This document shows, in pieces, positions 14,810-22,241 of a DNA stretch of 64,000 nt. This stretch comes from DASXAQ01 sp036406615 (lineage in GTDB: Bacteria > Actinomycetota > UBA4738). The notes under the pieces were generated by a model. It had not been told where the DNA came from. It worked only from the letters and a program-made list of their open reading frames with translations, and searched no databases. Within the stretch, counting starts at the first letter, position 1, and the number at the start of each line of letters is the position of its first letter. A program made the translations under genes and the position numbers. Location of the stretch: NCBI GenBank assembly GCA_036406615.1, contig DASXAQ010000001.1:1-64000 (forward strand), in the 5' to 3' direction.

Positions 14810-15228
14810 CAGGACCAGACGTTCGTGCGCAGCCAGTCGACGTCCTCCTGAAGCCGGCGCCGCACGTCGGCGGGCAGCGTGAGGGGCGTTCGCAGGATGC
14901 GAACCCCGACCAGGCCCGCGATGGACCCGATGATCAGCAGCGCTCCGGCGACGATCAGCGCCGCCGCCCACGCCGGCACCACCAGCGTCAGCGCTGCGCC
15001 GGCCGCCAGGCACGCGAAGACGACGGCGATGAACGCGAGCGCGGCAGCGACGAGCAGCGTTCCCAATCCGGCCGCCTTCAGCCGCATGTACGCCTTCAGC
15101 TCCCGTTCGGCTTCCCTGGCTTCGGCGCGGAACAGGACCCAGAGGTCGGCGACCGCCCGGCCGACCAGCGCGGGGATGGGCACGTGGCCGTCCAGGTTCG
15201 CCCGGTCGCCAGCGGGACGTTGATCCAT
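14809..15228 (-). CDS. Actinobacterial Holin-X family membrane protein
   Basis: A 139-residue protein of the putative holin superfamily III type (PF07332). An amphipathic helix (VADLWVLFRAEAREAERELKAYMRLKAAG) precedes two membrane helices (about 54-78 and 85-110), followed by a short soluble tail. ATG 15228 lies 9 nt after GGGTAG of a stress-type promoter, so it should be leaderless. Despite the name these chromosomal proteins are not known to lyse cells. Confidence 0.82.
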   Translation of the reverse strand: MDQRPAGDRANLDGHVPIPALVGRAVADLWVLFRAEAREAERELKAYMRLKAAGLGTLLVAAALAFIAVVFACLAAGAALTLVVPAWAAALIVAGALLIIGSIAGLVGVRILRTPLTLPADVRRRLQEDVDWLRTNVWS

Positions 15229-15237
15229 GCCGGGGGT

Positions 15238-15263
15238 CTACCCCGTCGCCGGGCATCCCACAC
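15238..15263 (-). promoter_or_regulatory. SigB/SigF-type promoter, leaderless
   Basis: GTGT (15263-15260), 16-nt spacer, GGGTAG (15243-15238), 9 nt before the Holin-X start. Paired with the site at 15289. Confidence 0.5.
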
Positions 15264-15288
15264 GGCCGGCCGGCGGTGCCTCGCACAC

Positions 15289-15314
15289 GTTTGGGGTCCC
15301 GCACCGGCGGGTAC
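15289..15314 (+). promoter_or_regulatory. SigB/SigF-type promoter
   Basis: GTTT, 16-nt spacer, GGGTAC, 34 nt before the CBS gene at 15349. Confidence 0.65.
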
Positions 15315-15348
15315 ACCCCTTCGGCGTCACGTCCAAAGGAGGTGCGAG

Positions 15349-15828
15349 ATGTCGATCCTCGTTCGCCATGCGATGACCCCCTCTCCCCAGACGATCGGCC
15401 CCGAGATGAACGCGGCCGACGCGGCTTCGATGATGCAGTCGGAGGACGTGGGCCTGCTGCCGGTCGTCGGCGAAGGCTCGCTGATGGGCATCGTCACCGA
15501 CCGGGACCTGGTCCTTCGCGTCCTGGCGCAACGGCGCGACCCGATGCAGGTGCGCGTCGGCGACATCCTCACCCGGGAGGTCGTCAGCGTGAGCCCGGAC
15601 GAAAAGCTCTCGTCCGCCCGCGACCTGATGGCCGAGCACCGGATCCGGCGCCTGCCGGTCCTCAAGCGGGGCGAGCTGGTCGGCGTGCTGTCGCTTGGCG
15701 ATGTCGCCTGGCAGGACGCCAGCCGACGCAAGGTCGGCGAGACCCTGCGGGCGGTGTCGGAGTCGGAAAGCACCGCCGAGCCCAACGCGGCCGCGCCCGC
15801 GATGGGCAACCCGAACGTCGCGACCTGA
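15349..15828 (+). CDS. Tandem CBS-domain protein
   Basis: A 159-residue protein with two CBS repeats forming one Bateman module: repeat 1 around residues 5-65 (NAADAASMMQSEDVGLLPVV, IVTDRDLVLRV) and repeat 2 around 73-128 (SSARDLMAEHRIRRLPVLKRGELVGVLSLGDVA). Bateman modules bind adenosyl nucleotides. The C-terminal 30 residues are disordered. Strong RBS AAAGGAGGTG before ATG 15349. Stress-type promoter upstream; stand-alone CBS proteins are common SigB/SigF targets in related bacteria. Confidence 0.9.
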   Translation: MSILVRHAMTPSPQTIGPEMNAADAASMMQSEDVGLLPVVGEGSLMGIVTDRDLVLRVLAQRRDPMQVRVGDILTREVVSVSPDEKLSSARDLMAEHRIRRLPVLKRGELVGVLSLGDVAWQDASRRKVGETLRAVSESESTAEPNAAAPAMGNPNVAT

Positions 15829-15874
15829 GGGCGCAGCCCAACGGCTCGCGAGCCCCCCATACCCCCCGGGGGGC

Positions 15875-15916
15875 GAAGGCTCCGGGGCGCCGGCGATACG
15901 GCGCCCGGGAGCCTTC
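15875..15916. terminator. Intrinsic-terminator-like hairpin
   Basis: An 18-bp stem starting GAAGGCTCC and ending GGAGCCTTC, with one mismatch and a 6-nt loop (GCGATA), located after the CBS gene and before the SpoIIE phosphatase gene. No T tract. Confidence 0.6.
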
Positions 15917-15990
15917 CGCATGTCGAGTGCTATCGTCGAGTGCCCGTCCCGTTCATGCGCCGCGCGCATCGTGACGGTTGAGAGGCTGTC

Positions 15991-18798
15991 GTGTCGATGA
16001 ACCAGGAACGGCCCGCACCGCGCACGCCGATCATCCTCCCGCAACGCGGCGAGCTGGTGCGCACGCTGGCGCAGCTGGTGGCCGTCGCGGCGGCCATCGG
16101 GTTGGTGAGCTGGCTCCTCCTGCTGCCGACCAACGTTCCGAGGATCATCCCCGCGCTCGTCTACCTGGGGCTGGTGGCCGTTTCGGCTGCCTGGGCCGGG
16201 CGCGTGATCGGCTACGCCGGGGCGCTGCTGGCCGCGTTCGCGTGGGACGTGGCCTTCCTCTCGGGCGGCCACACGCTGGTCCCCGGCGGCTACCCCGGCC
16301 CGGCATCCGGCTCGATCCCCGGCTGGATCCCGCTCGTCCTGTTCTTCGTCGTTGCCCTCGGCGTCGCCGAGCTCGTCGCGCGCCTGCGAGATGGGGCCCG
16401 TCGCGCCGCGCTCATCCGCGACCAGATGGAGGTCCTGGCGTCGGTGAGCGGACTTCTCAGCCAGTCGTTCGACTATTCGAAGACGCTGGGCGAAGCTGCG
16501 AGTGTCGCGGCGGAGGCGTTCGACGGCATCTGCGTGATCGACATCATGGAGCCCGAGGGGGACGTGAACCGGATCGCCGCCGCGGGCGCCGATCCGGACC
16601 TCGACGCCATCGCGCAACGGCTGCGCCCCTACTCGTCCGACCTGGACTCCCCCGACCATCCCGTGGCCCGCGTGCTGCGCGCCGGCCATCCGCAGCTGGT
16701 GCCGGTCGTCGACGAGTCGTTCATCGGGCGCATCGCCCGCACGCCCGAGCACCTGACGATCCTGCAGCGGCTGGTCGGAGGCTCCGCGATCATGGCGCCG
16801 ATGGTCGCACGGCAGCACGTGATCGGCGCGCTGATCCTGGCGTCGCGGCCGGCGCGGCGGTACGCGGGGGCCGACGTCCCCATCGCCCAGGACGTCGCGG
16901 CCCGGTTCGCCCTGGCGGTCGACAACGCGCGGTTGTTCGGGGCGGAGACCGAGGCGCGAGACAAGGCCGGCGCCGCCGCCAGCCGGCTCGCGCTGGTGTC
17001 GCGGGCCAGCGAGCTGCTCGCGGTCTCTCTCGACTATCCCGGCACGTTCACGCGCCTGGCGGAGCTGATCGTCGACGGCATGGCCGACCTGTGCCTGATC
17101 GACGTGCGAGCCGACGACGGCTCCATCGAGCGAGTGGCGGCCGTGCACGCCGATCCCGACAAGCAACCGCTCGCCGACCTTCTCAAGGAGCGATACGCGC
17201 CGCTCGCGGGCGGCCCTCATCCGGTCGCGGCCGTGCTATCCGACGGCAAGCCCGTCGTCTCGACGGACATGTCAGACGAGTTCCTGCGCACCACCAGCCG
17301 GGACGACGAGCACTTCGGCCTGATCCGCGCCCTGGGCTTCCAGTCGTACATCTGCGTGCCGCTCAGCACCCGCGGCCGGATCCTGGGAACGCTCACCATG
17401 GTCTCGACCGACCCGGAGCGGCTGTACGGGGAGGACGACCTGACGCTGGCACGGGAGATGGCGCGGCGGGCCGCGGTCCGCATCGACAACGCGCGGCTGT
17501 ACGACGCCGAGCAGCGGGCCAGGATGCAGTCCGAACGAGCCCGCGACGATCTGACGTTCCTGGCCGAGGCGAGCCGGCTGTTCTCGAGCTCGCTCGACGT
17601 CGATCGGACCCTCGCCGCCGCGGCGCGGCTGGCCGTGCCGCGCGTCGCCGACTGGTGCAGCATCGAGCTGCTCGAGGATTCGGGTGCCATCCGCAACGTC
17701 GCGGTGGCGCACGTCGACCCCGAGAAGGTGCAGCTCGCCCGGGAGCTCCGGCAGCGTCATCCGCCCCACCCCGACGCCGCCACCGGCGTCCCCTCCGTCA
17801 TCCGGACGGGCCGGTCCGAGTTCGTTCCCGAGGTCCCCGACGAGTTGCTGCGGACCGCCGTGGCCGACCCCGAAGTGCGCGACCTCATCCGCTCGCTCGG
17901 ACTGCGCTCGGTGATGACGGTCCCACTGACCGCCCGGGAACGAACGTTCGGCGCGATCACCCTGGTGTCGGCCGAGTCCGGCAAGACATTCGACGGATCC
18001 GACCTGGCGCTGGGCGAGGAGTTCGCGCGACGTGCGGCGATCGCGGTGGACAACGCCCGGCTCTTCCAGGAGCGTGATCGGGTTGCGCACACGCTGCAGC
18101 GCAGCCTGCTGCCGCCAGCGCTGCCACAGATCGAGGGCCTGGACGTCGCGGCCCGGTACCACCCACAACGCGCCGGGATGGACGTCGGCGGCGACTTCTA
18201 CGACGTGTTCGAGGTCGGTGGAGGGAACTGGGGCGTGGCGATCGGCGACGTCTGCGGCAAGGGTGCCGAGGCGGCGGCCGTGATGGGCGTGGTTCGCTAC
18301 ACGCTTCGCACCTCCGCGATCTACGAGCGGCGGCCGAGCGCGCTGCTGCGCAACGTGAGCGAGGCGCTGCTCGGTCAGATCGCCGATGGGCGGTTCTGCA
18401 CGATCGCGTACGCGCGGATCCGCCCGGGCGAGGGCGGGGTTCGCGCCACGATCGCATGCGGCGGGCATCCGCTCCCGTTCGTGGTCCGTGCCGACGGATC
18501 GGTCGAGCATGCGGGCGCGCCCGGGACCCTGCTGGGCGTGCTCCGCGATGTGAGCTTCACCGACGTCGTCGTGGACCTGCATGCGGGCGACTCCATCGTC
18601 CTGTACACGGACGGGGTGATCGACGAACGCACGGCGATCGGGCGCAGGGGCATGGCGCAGGTTCGTGAGGTGCTCGCGGACTCCAGCAGCCTGACGGCGG
18701 CGGAGATGGCGCGAGCCCTCGATCGCTACCTGGAGCCGGCCCGGGGCGAGCGCCCGCCCGACGACGCCGCGTTCGTCATCCTGCGCGTGCCCGCCTGA
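15991..18798 (+). CDS. Membrane-anchored multi-GAF SpoIIE-type protein phosphatase (RsbU-like)
   Basis: A 935-residue regulator. Residues 25-130 form a four-helix DUF4118/KdpD-like membrane region. Three GAF modules follow at roughly 150-315, 335-505 and 520-690, each ending in an AVDNARLF/RIDNARLY-type helix. The C-terminal 230 residues are a PP2C/SpoIIE phosphatase: RSLLPPALPQIEGLDVAARYHPQ, MDVGGDFYDVFEV, VAIGDVCGKGAEAA, GCAGGHP-type text read as ACGGHPLPF, LYTDGVIDE, and PDDAAFVIL, with metal aspartates present. Expected to dephosphorylate STAS antagonists such as those at 3995, 5146 or 6624 in response to small-molecule or redox input. GTG 15991 after GAGAGG; ATG 15997 is also possible. 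Confidence 0.92.
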   Translation: MSMNQERPAPRTPIILPQRGELVRTLAQLVAVAAAIGLVSWLLLLPTNVPRIIPALVYLGLVAVSAAWAGRVIGYAGALLAAFAWDVAFLSGGHTLVPGGYPGPASGSIPGWIPLVLFFVVALGVAELVARLRDGARRAALIRDQMEVLASVSGLLSQSFDYSKTLGEAASVAAEAFDGICVIDIMEPEGDVNRIAAAGADPDLDAIAQRLRPYSSDLDSPDHPVARVLRAGHPQLVPVVDESFIGRIARTPEHLTILQRLVGGSAIMAPMVARQHVIGALILASRPARRYAGADVPIAQDVAARFALAVDNARLFGAETEARDKAGAAASRLALVSRASELLAVSLDYPGTFTRLAELIVDGMADLCLIDVRADDGSIERVAAVHADPDKQPLADLLKERYAPLAGGPHPVAAVLSDGKPVVSTDMSDEFLRTTSRDDEHFGLIRALGFQSYICVPLSTRGRILGTLTMVSTDPERLYGEDDLTLAREMARRAAVRIDNARLYDAEQRARMQSERARDDLTFLAEASRLFSSSLDVDRTLAAAARLAVPRVADWCSIELLEDSGAIRNVAVAHVDPEKVQLARELRQRHPPHPDAATGVPSVIRTGRSEFVPEVPDELLRTAVADPEVRDLIRSLGLRSVMTVPLTARERTFGAITLVSAESGKTFDGSDLALGEEFARRAAIAVDNARLFQERDRVAHTLQRSLLPPALPQIEGLDVAARYHPQRAGMDVGGDFYDVFEVGGGNWGVAIGDVCGKGAEAAAVMGVVRYTLRTSAIYERRPSALLRNVSEALLGQIADGRFCTIAYARIRPGEGGVRATIACGGHPLPFVVRADGSVEHAGAPGTLLGVLRDVSFTDVVVDLHAGDSIVLYTDGVIDERTAIGRRGMAQVREVLADSSSLTAAEMARALDRYLEPARGERPPDDAAFVILRVPA

Positions 18799-18819
18799 GG
18801 GCGCCCCGGGCCGCCGGCC

Positions 18820-18845
18820 GTTTCGCCTCCGCCCACGTTGGGAAT
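18820..18845 (+). promoter_or_regulatory. SigB/SigF-type promoter, leaderless
   Basis: GTTT, 16-nt spacer, GGGAAT, ending 8 nt before the GTG at 18854; this spacing supports that start. Confidence 0.55.
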
Positions 18846-18853
18846 GTCGTGCT

Positions 18854-19285
18854 GTGGGCCGTCGCATGTCGGCGACGGACAGACGCATGAGCGATGCCAG
18901 CGCCAGCACGAAACAGGAGAGCTCCAGCATCTTCGACCGGTTCGCGGGGACCGCGTCGCGGTTCGTGAGCCACGCGCCGTTCTTCGTCGCGTGCGTGCTC
19001 CTGGTGGTGATCTGGGTCCTGACCTACTGGGCGTTTCCCAGCATCGACACCTGGCAGCTGGTCATCAACACGTTGACCACGATCATCACGTTCCTCCTCG
19101 TGGCGCTGCTGCAGAACTCGCAGCGCCGGACCGAGGACGCGCTCCAGGCGAAGCTCGACGCGATCGCGGATGGACTGGCCGACCTGATGGTGAAGGTCGG
19201 GGCGGATGACGAGGAGTTCCGAACCGACGTCGCCGACCTTCGACGCGCCGTCGGACTGGATTCGCCCTCGGAACAGACGTCCTGA
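18854..19285 (+). CDS. Low-affinity iron permease family membrane protein
   Basis: A 143-residue protein of the Fe_perm-like family (PF04120): SIFDRFAGTASRFVSHAPFFVACVLLVVIWVL, then DTWQLVINTLTTIITFLLVALLQNSQRRTEDALQAKLDAI, the conserved second helix with the NTLTTIITFLLVALLQNSQ signature. Two membrane helices and a soluble helical tail. Bacterial members are annotated as low-affinity iron permeases by similarity to yeast Fet4, but transport has not been shown for this short form. Internal ATGs at 18866 and 18887 are alternative starts. Confidence 0.85.
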   Translation: MGRRMSATDRRMSDASASTKQESSSIFDRFAGTASRFVSHAPFFVACVLLVVIWVLTYWAFPSIDTWQLVINTLTTIITFLLVALLQNSQRRTEDALQAKLDAIADGLADLMVKVGADDEEFRTDVADLRRAVGLDSPSEQTS

Positions 19286-19322
19286 TCCCGGTCAGGCCCG
19301 GGGCGGGGCCGTCGGGTTCGAG

Positions 19323-19589
19323 TCACGCGGTGGAGCGGTACTCCTCGATGTAGTCCCAGGTGTCGGCGGCGTCCAGGGCGATGTCTCGCTTGGACCGACG
19401 TGGGGCGCGGTAGGAGATCTGGACGTCGTGCTGGTGGACCGCGCACAGCTCGGTGGGGTTGTACGTGGACAGCTGCGTCAGACATCCCTGGTGGGTGCAG
19501 ACACGGCCGGCGCCCCACCGGCGGCTGGTGCGCGTCAGCGAACCCAGCGAGGTCGCCCGCATCGCGTGGAGCGTTCGATCTTGGTCCAT
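19323..19589 (-). CDS. Small zinc-knuckle-like protein (C-x4-C-x12-C-x2-H)
   Basis: An 88-residue soluble protein. Residues 29-53 hold C-x4-C-x12-C-x2-H in the text RVCTHQGCLTQLSTYNP..LCAVH. The same spacing occurs in the small protein at 24946-25251, so these are paralogues. Four ligands suggest one zinc ion. The C-terminal part is charged (RAPRRSKRDIALDAADTWDYIEEY). A perfect GTTT-N16-GGGTAA promoter lies 58 nt upstream. Possibly a DNA or protein binder; function unknown. Confidence 0.75.
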   Translation of the reverse strand: MDQDRTLHAMRATSLGSLTRTSRRWGAGRVCTHQGCLTQLSTYNPTELCAVHQHDVQISYRAPRRSKRDIALDAADTWDYIEEYRSTA

Positions 19590-19646
19590 GTGCGCTCCTC
19601 CTCACCCGAACCCCGGCGGGCTCCCTGGCCGCCGGCCGCGAGTCAG

Positions 19647-19672
19647 TTACCCCTCACCGTCTCGGAGGAAAC
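19647..19672 (-). promoter_or_regulatory. SigB/SigF-type promoter
   Basis: GTTT (19672-19669), 16-nt spacer, GGGTAA (19652-19647), upstream of the small zinc-knuckle gene. Confidence 0.68.
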
Positions 19673-19698
19673 GCGGTGCCCACAATCGGGGTGCGGGT

Positions 19699-20121
19699 TC
19701 AGCGGTACAGCGAGACGGCGCGGGGGCGCTCGGCGAGCCGCCGGTCCCGGTGCGAGCGCTCGGCCTGCGACGCGTCGGCTCGTGGGCGTTCGGCCCGAAG
19801 CTCGTCGATCTGTCGCTGCAGGTCGCGAAGCCGCACGGCGTGCCGGGCTTCGACCGCCGCGATCCGCCGGCCGAGCCCCTCCAGGATGACGTCCGAGCGC
19901 ACCATCAGCGCGTGCATGATGGCGTCGTAGAAGCGGGGGTTGTCGTCGAGGACGCGATCCTCGAGCGCCGCGAGGGCGCGGGCGCCGGGACGGTCGTAGA
20001 GATCCGCCGCAAGCGCGCGCAGGTAACGCCGCAGCGCTCGTCGGTGGCGGCGAAGCTGGACCAGGCGATCGGGCAGGACGCGACGGGCCGCATCGCCGGC
20101 CGCTTCTCGGACTGGGGTCAC
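19699..20121 (-). CDS. Helical hypothetical protein
   Basis: A 140-residue protein that is almost entirely helical and Arg-rich: RVLPDRLVQLRRHRRALRRYLRALAADL, then ALEDRVLDDNPRFYDAIMHALMVRSDVILEGL and a C-terminal coiled coil (RLRDLQRQIDELRAERP). GTG at 20121 is chosen because GGAGGTGGAT precedes it. No named family. A GTTT-N16-GGGAAC site lies 64 nt upstream, making it the last member of the stress island. Its frame is open far beyond both ends only because of GC bias. Confidence 0.62.
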   Translation of the reverse strand: MTPVREAAGDAARRVLPDRLVQLRRHRRALRRYLRALAADLYDRPGARALAALEDRVLDDNPRFYDAIMHALMVRSDVILEGLGRRIAAVEARHAVRLRDLQRQIDELRAERPRADASQAERSHRDRRLAERPRAVSLYR

Positions 20122-20184
20122 ATCCACCTCCGGGGGAAAACGCACATGGCCGACACCGCCGATCAGGCGCCGGCCAGGATGAGC

Positions 20185-20210
20185 GTTCCCCGCGCTTGGA
20201 GCGGGCAAAC
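20185..20210 (-). promoter_or_regulatory. SigB/SigF-type promoter
   Basis: GTTT (20210-20207), 16-nt spacer, GGGAAC (20190-20185), upstream of the helical protein gene. Confidence 0.58.
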
Positions 20211-20867
20211 CTAGCGGCGGCCGGGGCCCTCCGACGGTGGGAGCGTTGAAGGACCCACCTGCTTGGTGAGCCAGGCGTTCAGCGGCTTGGAGACCTTGAG
20301 GAACTCCACCATCCGATCCTTCGCCTTGCGGGTCCCGAGCCAGGCGCCCGCCGGCCATTCCCGCCAGCTCACGATGCCCTTGTATCGCAGCAGCTCGATC
20401 CGCGGGTGGTCCTTGGGGTATCCCTTCGGCGCGGTCTTCAGCTCCCCGTGCCCCTGCACCTGCGCCCCGGCCTTGCGGATGTCCTCGACGATCGCCGCGA
20501 GCCGCTTGCCGGTTCGGTCCTGCGCCACCGCGGCGCGGTACCGCTCGAGCTGATCGGGCGCCATCTCCCACATGCCCGATCCCATGCCGAGGCCCTCGGC
20601 GGTGAGCTGGACGTACCCGTCGCCGATCATCGCGCCGATGTTCGTCTTGTAGGGCGACTTGTCGGCGCCGAACCGGACGTCCCGGTAGGGCCGGAAGATC
20701 CTGCCCGCGCCCCACGCGGGCGCCAGCTCGCCGATCAGCTCCTCCATCGGGGCGCGGACGAGCTGCTCGTAATCCGACTTGTGCGCCTGCCAGTAGGCCT
20801 TCGAGTTGTCGGCTTCCAGGCCGTCGAAGAACTCGAGCGCCTCGGCCGGCCAACCGCGAAACGCCAT
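20211..20867 (-). CDS. DUF2461 family protein (TIGR02453)
   Basis: A 218-residue protein with the DUF2461 markers AFRGWPAEALEFFDGLEADNSKAYWQAHK, FRPYRDVRFGADKSPYKTNIGAMI, and YKGIVSWREWPAGAWLGTRKAKD. The family is widespread and uncharacterised; some members are linked to chemotaxis or secretion loci without clear mechanism. ATG 20867 is chosen because GGGAGGGAGG sits 8 nt before it; an ATG at 20894 is an alternative. Divergent from the MFS exporter gene. Confidence 0.88.
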   Translation of the reverse strand: MAFRGWPAEALEFFDGLEADNSKAYWQAHKSDYEQLVRAPMEELIGELAPAWGAGRIFRPYRDVRFGADKSPYKTNIGAMIGDGYVQLTAEGLGMGSGMWEMAPDQLERYRAAVAQDRTGKRLAAIVEDIRKAGAQVQGHGELKTAPKGYPKDHPRIELLRYKGIVSWREWPAGAWLGTRKAKDRMVEFLKVSKPLNAWLTKQVGPSTLPPSEGPGRR

Positions 20868-20976
20868 CGCGAACGCCTCCCTCCCCTCTGTCATCGAGAC
20901 GAGCCGCGTCAGGGTAGCGCGCCGCTGCGACATTCGGTCCCGCCCGGCCGGCCGCCCTGGATAGACTCGGCGCGCC

Positions 20977-22227
20977 ATGGCTCGCCGCGCCGACTCCCGT
21001 GCGCTCACCGCGTTGTTCGCCGCCGAGGTCGTGTCGACGACCGGGAGCGAGATGGCGGCCATCGCGCTGCCGTGGTTCGTGCTGGTCACCACCGGCTCGC
21101 CGGCGCGCATGGGCGTCGTGATGGCGGCGGAGTTCGTCGGCATGACCATCTTCGGCGTCCCGAGCGGCCGGCCGGCCACGGCCCTCGGCCCGCGGCGCAC
21201 GATGCTGGCGGGCGACGCCGTCCGCGCGCCGCTCATCGCGGTCATCCCGCTGCTGTACTGGTACGGCGAGCTCAGCTTCGCGGCCGTGCTGGTCGTCGCC
21301 CTGGTGATCGGCGCGTTCTTCCCGGCGTACTCGTCGTCGCAGCAGCTGGTGCTGGCGGGCCTCACGGGCGAGGACGAGGTCCGGCTGACCCGGCTCGGCG
21401 GCGTGTTCGGCTCCGTCAACGAAACCGCCAGCTTCGTGGGGCCCGCGATCGGAGGCATCCTCGTGGTGCTGATCGGGGCGCCGTGGGTCCTGGTCGTCGA
21501 CGGACTCTCCTATCTGGTCGCGTTCGTCCTGGTGCTGGCGTTCGTGCCGCGTCTCCCGCTCGTCGATGACGACGACGAAGCCGGCCGGGGCGCGCTGGAG
21601 GGGCTTCGCCGCATGTGGCGCGACCACCCGCTGCGCCGGCGCGTGGCGGGATGCGCGGTCGCCGAGATCGGCTGGGCGGCGATGATCGCAGCCCTGCCCG
21701 TCGCCGCCCTCGACCGCTACGGGCGCGGCGCCGGGCTGGCCGGCTGGTTCCTGGCGTGCTACGGCGCGGGATCGGTCGCAGGAGGGCTGCTGGCCACGCG
21801 CGCCAAGTCCGCGGCCGACCGCGCGGCCAACCTCGCGTTCGCCGGCATGGCCGTGGCGACGTGGCCGCTGGTGGTGCCGCTTCCCGCGTGGGCGGTCATG
21901 GCCGCGGTCGCGGCCAACGGGCTGTGCTCGGGACTGTTCTTCCCGCGCTTCTTCGCCGCCGTGACGTTGCGCACGCCCCCCGCGCTCCGAGCGCGCGTGA
22001 TGACGTCCACGATGACGGCGATCTCGGCGACGGGGCCGGTCGGCTTCGTCCTGTCGGGGCTGTTGCTGTCGCACGCCACGTCGGTGACGCCGGCATTCGT
22101 GGTCGTCGCGGCCGCGTTCACCGCCGGCAGCGTGTTCGTCCTGCTTCCCGGCGGCACCTGGCGCGTCGAAGCGCCGGCGGCGGATGCGACCACGATGACC
22201 GAGACGAGTCCGGATCCGGCGACGTAG
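20977..22227 (+). CDS. MFS exporter (EntS/MFS_3-like)
   Basis: A 416-residue major facilitator with 12 predicted helices. The start ALTALFAAEVVSTTGSEMAAIALPWFVL and the GRPATALGPRRTM loop correspond to the N-terminal helix and the helix 2-3 motif A region of enterobactin-exporter-like MFS proteins. A short acidic loop (VDDDDEAGRG) separates the two six-helix halves. Cargo unknown; drugs or siderophores are usual. TAGACT lies 9 nt before the ATG, so the mRNA is likely leaderless. Convergent with the ABC exporter operon. Confidence 0.88.
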   Translation: MARRADSRALTALFAAEVVSTTGSEMAAIALPWFVLVTTGSPARMGVVMAAEFVGMTIFGVPSGRPATALGPRRTMLAGDAVRAPLIAVIPLLYWYGELSFAAVLVVALVIGAFFPAYSSSQQLVLAGLTGEDEVRLTRLGGVFGSVNETASFVGPAIGGILVVLIGAPWVLVVDGLSYLVAFVLVLAFVPRLPLVDDDDEAGRGALEGLRRMWRDHPLRRRVAGCAVAEIGWAAMIAALPVAALDRYGRGAGLAGWFLACYGAGSVAGGLLATRAKSAADRAANLAFAGMAVATWPLVVPLPAWAVMAAVAANGLCSGLFFPRFFAAVTLRTPPALRARVMTSTMTAISATGPVGFVLSGLLLSHATSVTPAFVVVAAAFTAGSVFVLLPGGTWRVEAPAADATTMTETSPDPAT

Positions 22228-22241
22228 CGCGGCCCCGCGAC

